From Crystallibacter sulfonylureivorans_A (GTDB lineage: Bacteria > Actinomycetota > Actinomycetes > Actinomycetales > Micrococcaceae), in NCBI RefSeq assembly GCF_047607445.1, contig NZ_JBLKRT010000026.1, forward strand, positions 3,719-67,718: DNA of 64,000 bases, written 5' to 3'. This document shows positions 41,271 through 48,803 of the stretch, in pieces (position 1 is the first letter of the stretch; the number at the start of each line of letters is the position of its first letter). The position numbers were made by a program, and so were the translations under genes. Below the pieces are notes generated by a model that was given only the letters and a program-made list of their open reading frames with translations, did no database searches and was not told the DNA's origin.

Positions 41271-41704
41271 GCGACCCCTCCGACATGCTTGGCGGTAACA
41301 AACTCGTCCCCGTTCTGAATTTTTACGATCTGCTCGTCGCGGAACGTCTCGGTGCCGCCGGCAGCCAGAATTCGGGCGAGGTCATAGCCTGTGGGGTCGA
41401 CTCCGGCGAGGCGGAGCAACGCGGCGGCTGTCTGGTCGTCGTCGTAGCTGCTTTGCGGCTCGCCGTCGATGGTGAAGCGAAGTTTTTGGCGGGAGACGAA
41501 CCGATCACCGTTTTTCAGGTTTACGATCTGGCCGTCGTGGATCTTCTCCTCGACCCCGTTTTTCTTGAGCCGGAAGAGGTCGAAAACCTTCGGATCCCGT
41601 CCTGCGAGGCGGAGCAGCGCAGCAGCCTCCTGGTCGTCATCATGAGTGGTAAACGCCTTGCTGTCGATAGAGATCCGCAGAGAGGTCGTTGCCTTGGGGG
41701 CCAT
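41267..41704 (-). CDS. Tandem ubiquitin-like (multiubiquitin) protein
   Basis: A 145-residue protein made of two beta-grasp repeats (about residues 8-70 and 75-139). They align with each other: ID...DDDQ(E/T)AAALLRLAG.DP..(F/Y)DL then QIV.(L/I).(K/Q)NGD.FV. This is the multiubiquitin-domain pattern. The C-terminus is HVGGVA: a Gly-Gly two residues from the end, so the fused JAB protease of the operon may need to trim VA before activation. It is the first gene of the operon and overlaps the E2 gene by 4 bp. Confidence 0.88.
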   Translation of the reverse strand: MAPKATTSLRISIDSKAFTTHDDDQEAAALLRLAGRDPKVFDLFRLKKNGVEEKIHDGQIVNLKNGDRFVSRQKLRFTIDGEPQSSYDDDQTAAALLRLAGVDPTGYDLARILAAGGTETFRDEQIVKIQNGDEFVTAKHVGGVA

Positions 41705-41816
41705 TTGGGCCCTCCTTCCTTGTAGCTTGCTCCTACTTCCGGCTGGAAGCAGGTAGCCTATACCTGTCGGGTAAAGCCGACTCTACCATAAGTACCATTT
41801 ACCAAAGAGGTAAAGC

Positions 41817-42170
41817 TTGCAGCTCGCCTGGATAAGTCCTCAGCTTGAGGACTTCTGTGTCTCGGGAGCGCAGCTACGCGCTGTCGCCGACGGTCAGGTC
41901 GCGGCGGCGGAGGATCTCCTGCACGTCGTCGCATACGCCCCACGGCTCGAAAACCTCGTGACGTTTCAGAGCGTCGGAATAGACGTCCACGCGGGGAATC
42001 TGGCGCTCTCGATCGAGGAGGTTGAAATGCATGTACGTCCCCTCAGTTCCGATGGGGTTCCCCGTGCTGTCTTAGATCGGGCAGCATTGCCCGACCACGC
42101 TTCTTCGCAAGCGCTACTCGTCCAGGACTTCCGTATTCGCGGCCGGTCAATCCTCCGACCTGCGATCTGA
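41817..42170 (+). CDS. Diverged HigB-like toxin-fold protein
   Basis: A 117-residue protein starting at TTG 41817, with AGAGGT 6 nt upstream. Its pattern follows RelE/HigB proteins of the long type: LEDFCVSGAQLRAVADGQVAAAEDLLHVVAYAPRLENL, then VHAGNLALSIEEVEMHVRPLSSDGVPR and a final VQDFRIRG in place of the usual IxDYH. It stands 10 bp upstream of a HigA-like antitoxin gene, the standard higBA order. The match is by eye and the catalytic residues are not evident, so it may be inactive or repurposed. Confidence 0.5.
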   Translation: MQLAWISPQLEDFCVSGAQLRAVADGQVAAAEDLLHVVAYAPRLENLVTFQSVGIDVHAGNLALSIEEVEMHVRPLSSDGVPRAVLDRAALPDHASSQALLVQDFRIRGRSILRPAI

Positions 42171-42180
42171 ATCGAGACTC

Positions 42181-43284
42181 ATGAACACGTATATCGCCAC
42201 AGACGCCCAGTTCGACTTCGCCCCGCGGCCCGGTCGCCTACTGCAACGCGAGCTCGACGCTCGTGCGATCAGCCAAGCGCAGCTTGCCGCCCGCACCGGA
42301 CTCAGCCCGAAGCACATTAACCTCGTCATCAAGGGAACAGCCGCGCTATCTCCCGACGTCGCTGTCACTCTGGAACAGGTTCTCGGGACGTCCGCCGAGA
42401 CCTGGCTTCACCTGGAGGCGGCGCATCAGGCACATGAGGCGCGAAGGGAGAGGCACAACGCTCTCGCCGGATTCGTCGACTGGGCAAACTCTTTCCCCCG
42501 CCAGTTGCTTATCGATCGCAAGGTAATTAACGGGTCAGATTCCGGCCCAAACCTCGCGGCAAAACTTCTTTCTTTCTTCTCAGTAGCGTCTCCCAGCGCG
42601 TACGCGAAAACTTGGCTTGAGCCACAGGCGTCATATAAAAGAAGTCAGATCCATTCCATTGATCCAAACTTGACTGCCCTCTGGCTGCGCATATCGGAAC
42701 TGCACGCTGCCGACCTCATCGCAGACGCTCCGATGTACGATTCCGCGAAGCTGCAGGCTGCGGCCGCCCTATTGCCTAAGCTCACAGTCAATGACGACGT
42801 AGGGGTGGCATTCAGGAAAGCGCAAAAACTTCTGCTAGACGCGGGCGTCGTTCTCGTATTTGTCCCAGAAATTCCAAATACTCGAATTAGTGGTGTATCG
42901 CGTTGGATCAACGGAACGCCAATGATCGCGGTGACGAGTCGATACAAGGCTCTCGATAGCCTGTGGTTCACGCTCTTACACGAAATCGCTCACGTACTTC
43001 TTCACCCGAAAAGAAGCACATTCATTGATGGGTTCAAGGCTGACGACGACGCGGACTCGCAAGAGACGGCCGCCAATACGTTCGCGGAGGACCATCTCAT
43101 TCCACCGGCCTACAGGGCACAACTTGCCGCAACAACGACAGTGAAGGATATAGTTTCCCTCGCTAATATGCTCGGTGTTTCTCCCAGCCTCATTGCCGGA
43201 CAGTGGGCGTTCAGAACCAAGACGTGGGGCGGGCCGATCGCGAAGCTACGCAAGAAAATCGATCTCGCGGAGTTGGTGGCGTAG
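42181..43284 (+). CDS. HigA-type HTH protein fused to an ImmA/IrrE peptidase domain
   Basis: A 367-residue two-domain protein. Residues about 18-85 are an XRE/HigA helix-turn-helix (LLQRELDARAISQAQLAARTGLSPKHINLVIKGTAALSPDVAVTLEQVLG). Residues about 200-340 form an ImmA/IrrE metalloprotease domain with WFTLLHEIAHVLLHPKR (HExxH near residue 266) and ETAANTFAEDHLIP. It probably acts as antitoxin and regulator for the HigB-like protein upstream. The pair diverges from the ubiquitin-like operon, sharing a 110-bp intergenic region. Confidence 0.85.
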   Translation: MNTYIATDAQFDFAPRPGRLLQRELDARAISQAQLAARTGLSPKHINLVIKGTAALSPDVAVTLEQVLGTSAETWLHLEAAHQAHEARRERHNALAGFVDWANSFPRQLLIDRKVINGSDSGPNLAAKLLSFFSVASPSAYAKTWLEPQASYKRSQIHSIDPNLTALWLRISELHAADLIADAPMYDSAKLQAAAALLPKLTVNDDVGVAFRKAQKLLLDAGVVLVFVPEIPNTRISGVSRWINGTPMIAVTSRYKALDSLWFTLLHEIAHVLLHPKRSTFIDGFKADDDADSQETAANTFAEDHLIPPAYRAQLAATTTVKDIVSLANMLGVSPSLIAGQWAFRTKTWGGPIAKLRKKIDLAELVA

Positions 43285-43950
43285 ACGAGGCCGAGATGGA
43301 CAAGTGAAAGTTTGGTTCGCGCAAAGTGCGCCCACCAGTATTCTCCCGAGCAGTGGCCATGGCATGTAATAACCTGCCCGCGTCAAAACGTTAGGCTTGC
43401 AAGACATAGAATCGCTACGTTGAGCTGTGAAAGCCGCCATTTCCACTTAACAGTCGCAGCTCGGGGACGTCCAATGCTTGCCATGATGCCTCATCACATC
43501 AAACGTCCCTCTTTGTGTTTGTGAAACCAGCGGAAGTGAGACATATTGATGAGACAAGGCCCTCCTTCAAGAACCGCCCGCCCTCCCAAGCTGACTGCGA
43601 GAACCTGTCGTCTCAACAGGCGGTCCTTAACCGAGACGTGGACCGCGGGTAGTTGGCGGACGGTGCGCTGGAGTCGAGCCAGGCTCCTGAAGCCTGCTTC
43701 AAATTCAGCGAGGCTGAGAGTACCGCAGGCCACGGCGCCCTTGAATGACCACGCTCGGCGTGGCGCGAGATCGGTGTCGGATGTTCCCGGTAGCGTGGTA
43801 GACGGACTTGAAGAGAATTAAATCGCGCCCTCGGCGCGGAGGGGCGGCGACACCGATGGGGCGCAGACAAGCATGGCCATCTCGCCGCGGCGGCCGGCAG
43901 GTCGCCGCGGCTTCGTTGTGTCTCTTTCCTTCTCCCCTGAAAGCTCTCGG
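43285..43950. other. 660-bp region before the helicase operon
   Basis: No frame here has family support. Short antisense and sense frames around 43546-43870 are Arg-rich and look like shadow frames of degraded sequence. It must contain the promoter of the four-gene operon that starts at 43951. A mobile-element scar is possible, but no inverted repeat was found by eye. Confidence 0.4.
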
Positions 43951-46866
43951 ATGAGCCGTACGCTGACCCCGCACCAGGCGAAGTATTACGCCCATGAGCT
44001 GCAGCGCAGCTACGCGAACGACCACGTTGGCAAGCTCGCGGGGCTACTCTTCGACGCGCAAGTCGAGCCGAAGCCGCACCAGATCGACGCCGCTCTCTTC
44101 GCTCTGCAGACGCCGTTCTTGCCGGGCGTCATCCTCGCTGACGAGGTCGGTCTGGGCAAGACGATCGAGGCGGGCATTGTCATCTCTCAGTACTGGGCGG
44201 AGCGGCGGCGAAGCATCCTGATCATCGCACCGTCGAGTCTGCGTCAGCAGTGGCAGCAGGAGCTGTATGAGAAGTTCCTGATTCCCTCCTCGATCCTGGA
44301 TCCCAAGTCGAAGGATGCGCTGCTCGCAGAATCCGGCTCGCGCGCATCTCAGGTACTGATCTGCTCGTATGAGTTCGCACTTCGCCACGAGGCGTCTCTC
44401 CTCAAGGCATGGGATCTCGTGGTCGCCGACGAGGCCCACCGACTGCGCAACTACTGGACAGGTAAGACGAAGGCAGCAGAAGCCGTCGCGCACATCGTTC
44501 GGGGCGCGCACAAGACGGTACTGCTCACCGCGACACCCCTCCAGAACAAGCTCGAAGAGCTGTATGGCTTGGTGTCGATCTTCGACCCCGGCTACTTCTA
44601 CTCGCTCGATGCGTTTCGGGAACGGTATGTCAAGAACCGCGACCTCGGCGGCGATGACGATCTTGTTGAGCGGGTGGCGGCGCTCTCGAAGCGTACGCTC
44701 CGGCGGGACGCGGACAAGTACATCCACTTCACCAAGCGCCTGCCGCTCACTGTCGAGTTCACGCCGTCGCCGAATGAGACAAAGCTCTACGATCTGGTCA
44801 ACGATTACCTGCAGCGCGATGAGCTGTTCGCGTTCGCGGGGTCGCAGCGCCACCTCTCCGCGTTGATTATCCGCAAGCGATTGGGATCTTCGACCTACGC
44901 CGTGGCCAGCACGCTTGAGAACATCGCCAATCGGCTCGCCGACGAGGTCGCCGCCGGCCAGCGCCGTGATGGCCGTGGCGGACTGGTCGCGGCGGACTTC
45001 GCAGTCGACGACGAGATCACGAGCGAAGAACTCGAAGAAGCCGAGGAGATCGAGGCCACCGTCGCGACATCGACGGGCTTCAGCGCTTCGTCCACCTCGG
45101 CACCGCTGGACGAGACACTCCTGCTAGCCATGAAGGCCGAGGTGGCGGAGTTGCGGGAGTATGCCGCGTTGGCGCGCTCCATCACCGAGAACCAGAAGGC
45201 CGTCAAGCTCGGCGAGGCGCTTGACCTTGGGTTCGAACGGCTCCGCGAGCTCGGTGCTCCGGAGAAGGCCATTATCTTCACAGACTCAACCAAAACGCAG
45301 GAGTACATCGCGCGGTCGCTCCGTAACGCCGGTCGTGGCGAGGGACTCGTGCTGTTCAATGGCTCGAACAACTCACCCGAGCAGACGGCGATCTACCGGG
45401 ACTGGCTCAAGGCCAACAAGGACGGCGACCTGATCACCGGCATCGCCGCTGTCGATCGGCGCAAGGCACTCGTCGAATACTTCCGCACTCAGGGCACGAT
45501 CATGATCGCGACCGAAGCGGCTGCCGAGGGCATCAACCTGCAGTTCTGCTCGATGCTCGTCAACTATGACTTGCCCTGGAATCCGCAGCGGGTAGAGCAG
45601 CGCATCGGCCGCGTGCACCGCTATGGGCAGAAGCACAACGTCGTGGTCGTGAACTTCTCGAACAAGGGCAACACCGCCGAGCAGCGGATTTTGGAGCTGC
45701 TCACCAACAAGTTCCAGCTCTTCTCGAGCGTGTTCGGGGCCAGCGACGAGGTCCTCGGTGCCATCGAGGACGGCCTCGACTTCGAAAAGACGATCAGCGA
45801 CATCCTGAACCGCTGCAAGAGCGCCGACGAGCTGGATGCGGCTTTCAAGGAGCTTGAGGGCCAGTACGCGACCGAGATTTCCCGCGAGATGGCCACCGCC
45901 AAGGCCAAAGTGTTCGACAACCTTGACCCGCACGTTCAGGACCGTCTCAAGGCGTACGACACGCAGTCCGGTGAGGTGCTCAACAAGTTCGAGCGCCTAC
46001 TGCTCGCCGTGACGCGGCACGGGCTGGAACGGTTCGCCACCTTCGAAGGCGACGGGCGCACCTTCGTGCTGAACGAATCACCTGTGAAGGACGCACCCAC
46101 CGGACGCTACTTCTTCAAGTCGCAGCCCCTCGACAACGCTCACCAGTACCGTTACTCGAGCCCGCTGGCCCAGCACGTCGTCGATGCCGCCAAGGTGCAC
46201 GAGACCCCGTCGCAAGAGCTGACTTTCTCGCTCGGCCAATCAGAACGCGTGAGTACCGCAATCAAGGCGCTCGAGGGCAGCAACGGCGAGCTGACCGTCA
46301 GCCTGGTCACCTTCCGCATGAAGGCCCGAGACGAGGATGTCTCCGAGTCCTACATGCTCGCTGGCGGCCTGACCGACGACGGGCGCTGGCTCGACGACGA
46401 GTACGTCGCCGACATTCTCGATCTGGCATGCACATCCATCAGCGAGCAGCCGGCAGTGATCGATGAGAGCCGCTTCACCACTTATCTGGACGCTCGTCGG
46501 GCTGAGCTGGAGAAAGAGGTGCAGGGCCGCAACTCCCGCTACTACGACCAGCAGGAGGAGCTGCTCTATCGCAACCAGCAGGACCGGAAGGCCGAGCACG
46601 AGGGCGCGATCCGCGACTACCGGGCCAAGGAGAAAGAAGCTCGCAAGCTCGCCCGCCAGGCGGACGACCCGATGGAGCAGCTGCGGCTCAAGAAGGAAGC
46701 CCGCAGGTGGGAGCAGCGTGCGGAGGAGGCCGACGAGGACTTCCGCGAGACGCGCAAGAAGCTCCGGGCTGAAGCGGACAAGTACCTTGATCTCATCGAG
46801 CAATCCCTCAAGGGAACCCAGGACGCAGAGCACCTGTTCACGATCCGCTGGCGGATAGCCGCATAG
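43951..46866 (+). CDS. SNF2/RapA-type helicase of a restriction operon
   Basis: A 971-residue superfamily 2 helicase from ATG 43951. Motifs in order: ILADEVGLGKTIEAG (Walker A, about residues 60-75), LVVADEAHRLRN (DEAH, about 155-166), LLTATPLQN (motif III), KAIIFTDSTKTQEYI (IV), ATEAAAEGINLQ (V) and RVEQRIGRVHRYGQ (VI, about 547-560). The C-terminal region has a long charged coiled coil (about 860-950). No nuclease or methylase domain is visible. Helicases of this type act as translocases in several defence operons (for example DrmD in class 1 DISARM). It lies 59 bp upstream of the type III methylase gene. Confidence 0.85.
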   Translation: MSRTLTPHQAKYYAHELQRSYANDHVGKLAGLLFDAQVEPKPHQIDAALFALQTPFLPGVILADEVGLGKTIEAGIVISQYWAERRRSILIIAPSSLRQQWQQELYEKFLIPSSILDPKSKDALLAESGSRASQVLICSYEFALRHEASLLKAWDLVVADEAHRLRNYWTGKTKAAEAVAHIVRGAHKTVLLTATPLQNKLEELYGLVSIFDPGYFYSLDAFRERYVKNRDLGGDDDLVERVAALSKRTLRRDADKYIHFTKRLPLTVEFTPSPNETKLYDLVNDYLQRDELFAFAGSQRHLSALIIRKRLGSSTYAVASTLENIANRLADEVAAGQRRDGRGGLVAADFAVDDEITSEELEEAEEIEATVATSTGFSASSTSAPLDETLLLAMKAEVAELREYAALARSITENQKAVKLGEALDLGFERLRELGAPEKAIIFTDSTKTQEYIARSLRNAGRGEGLVLFNGSNNSPEQTAIYRDWLKANKDGDLITGIAAVDRRKALVEYFRTQGTIMIATEAAAEGINLQFCSMLVNYDLPWNPQRVEQRIGRVHRYGQKHNVVVVNFSNKGNTAEQRILELLTNKFQLFSSVFGASDEVLGAIEDGLDFEKTISDILNRCKSADELDAAFKELEGQYATEISREMATAKAKVFDNLDPHVQDRLKAYDTQSGEVLNKFERLLLAVTRHGLERFATFEGDGRTFVLNESPVKDAPTGRYFFKSQPLDNAHQYRYSSPLAQHVVDAAKVHETPSQELTFSLGQSERVSTAIKALEGSNGELTVSLVTFRMKARDEDVSESYMLAGGLTDDGRWLDDEYVADILDLACTSISEQPAVIDESRFTTYLDARRAELEKEVQGRNSRYYDQQEELLYRNQQDRKAEHEGAIRDYRAKEKEARKLARQADDPMEQLRLKKEARRWEQRAEEADEDFRETRKKLRAEADKYLDLIEQSLKGTQDAEHLFTIRWRIAA

Positions 46867-46925
46867 ACCAGTGGCCATTCACGAACCCGCCGAAATTCGT
46901 TGATTTTATGAAAGAGATTCACTGA

Positions 46926-48803
46926 ATGACTGCCGATATTTACGAAATACCATCCACCACTCCGAACTTCCAGACCGAGCTGGCAGCGCAGCTTGCCGAT
47001 CTGATTCCCGAGGCCATCGCCGACGGCAAAGTGGATGTCGAGAAGCTCAAGGAGCTGCTCGGTTCGGATACCGCCGACACCAGCGAGCGGTTCGGCCTGT
47101 TCTGGCCCGGCAAGAAGCGGGCGCTCCGGGCAGCGCAGGAGCCGACGACCGCGACCCTGAAGCCCGACTTCGAGAACTCGAAGGAATGGGACACCACTCG
47201 GAACGTCTTCATCGAGGGCGACAACCTCGAAGTGCTCAAGATCCTGCAGAAGCATTACCACGCCAAGATTAAGTTGATTTACATCGATCCGCCCTACAAC
47301 ACCGGCAAGGACTTCGTCTACCCGGACAATTACAAGGAGGGGCTCGACACCTACCTCGAGTGGACTCGTCAGGTCAACGAAGAGGGCAAGAAGGTCTCGA
47401 CGAACGCCGAGACCGAGGGGCGCTACCACTCCAACTGGCTCAATATGATGTACCCGCGCCTCAAGCTAGCGCGGAACCTGCTGACTGATGACGGCGCGAT
47501 CTTTGTCAGCATTGATGATCATGAGGCGGCAAACCTGCGGCTGCTCATGGACACCGTATTTGGTGCGTCGAACTACGTAGGGGAGTTCGTTTGGCAGCAC
47601 AGTATTCAGCCGAAGGGATACACGAACACAGTCTCGCTCCATCACAACACCCTCTTTTGCTACCGTCGTGGTGCGGCCTTCGAGTTGCACGCGCTGGAGC
47701 GCACTGCGGAGCACAACGTGAATTATCGCAATCCTGACAACGACCCTCGTGGACCGTGGCGGGCAGGCGATGTTCGGAATGCGTTGTACCGTCCGAACCT
47801 TCGGTATCAGCTGGCGACGCCAAGCGGAAAGGCCATAGACCCGCCCGAGAATGGCTGGCGCTGGAGCCCCGAAACAATGCAAGCGAAGATCGACTCAGGC
47901 GAGGTGAGCTTTAGCGCCGACGAATCGAAAATCACGCGGAAGATCTATCTCGACACTGTCGAAGGCCGAGCGGTCGAGTCCATCTGGTTTGGGCGTGAGG
48001 TCGGCGTTACTCGTGACGCGGCCCGCGAGCTGAAAGAACTCTTTGGTGGAGCCTTACCGTTCGACACGCCGAAGCCGACAAAGCTCATTGAGCGCATGAT
48101 GCAGGTCGTCGGAGTGGGCGGTAACGACATCGTCCTTGACTTCTTTGCAGGTTCAGGAACGACTGGCCACGCAGTCATGGCGGCGAATGCTGCTGACAAC
48201 GGGAGTCGCCGATTTATTCAGGTTCAGCTCCCAGAACCTGCCGATGAAAACTCCGATGCGCGCAAAGCCGGCTTTCTGGATCTTGCGGCTGTGACTCGAA
48301 AGCGGCTCGATCTCGCGGGCGAGAAGATCAGCGCCGATCCCGAGAATGGAATCGGCGAACAGGAACCAATCGATCTGGGCTTCCGCGCATATAAGCTCGC
48401 CGATACAAACTTCTCGAAGTGGAAAATCTCCAGTGACATCGAAGAGGACGCACTCCAGCAGCATCTGCTGCGCCTCCGAGACAGCGCCACCGACGATGCA
48501 ACCGCAGACGAGCTGCTCACGGAGATCCTCATCAAGCAGGGTTACTCGCTGACGGAAGCAGTCTCTGCGGCAGAGGTCGCCGGCCTCAGCGTCCGGATCG
48601 TGCGTGACCGTGACGGGGACATCGGCGTGCTTGCTTATCTGAACGAGCACACGAAGCCGACGCTGGATCAGCTCCGCGCTTTCGTCGATGAATCTCCCAC
48701 TCGCATCATCATCTTGGAGGACGCCTTCCAGGGAGACGATGAACTCAAGACCAACCTCGCCCAGCTCGCAAAGAGCAAGGGCATCGAACTCTGGACGGCG
48801 TAA
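46926..48803 (+). CDS. mod: Type III restriction-modification methyltransferase (Mod)
   Basis: A 625-residue DNA methyltransferase. The catalytic motif LIYIDPPYNTGKDFVY (DPPY, about residues 115-130) precedes the AdoMet-binding motif LDFFAGSGTTGHAV (about 404-417), the beta-class order of type III Mod enzymes, with the target-recognition region between them. The product is expected to be N6-methyladenine. TAATG overlaps the start of the res gene. Recognition specificity cannot be read from sequence. Confidence 0.93.
   Translation: MTADIYEIPSTTPNFQTELAAQLADLIPEAIADGKVDVEKLKELLGSDTADTSERFGLFWPGKKRALRAAQEPTTATLKPDFENSKEWDTTRNVFIEGDNLEVLKILQKHYHAKIKLIYIDPPYNTGKDFVYPDNYKEGLDTYLEWTRQVNEEGKKVSTNAETEGRYHSNWLNMMYPRLKLARNLLTDDGAIFVSIDDHEAANLRLLMDTVFGASNYVGEFVWQHSIQPKGYTNTVSLHHNTLFCYRRGAAFELHALERTAEHNVNYRNPDNDPRGPWRAGDVRNALYRPNLRYQLATPSGKAIDPPENGWRWSPETMQAKIDSGEVSFSADESKITRKIYLDTVEGRAVESIWFGREVGVTRDAARELKELFGGALPFDTPKPTKLIERMMQVVGVGGNDIVLDFFAGSGTTGHAVMAANAADNGSRRFIQVQLPEPADENSDARKAGFLDLAAVTRKRLDLAGEKISADPENGIGEQEPIDLGFRAYKLADTNFSKWKISSDIEEDALQQHLLRLRDSATDDATADELLTEILIKQGYSLTEAVSAAEVAGLSVRIVRDRDGDIGVLAYLNEHTKPTLDQLRAFVDESPTRIIILEDAFQGDDELKTNLAQLAKSKGIELWTA

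Noticed and set aside
43546..43821. A 91-residue Arg-rich plus-strand frame before the helicase operon
   Set aside because: No ribosome binding site, no motif, overlapping frames on the other strand are equally open; treated as non-coding.
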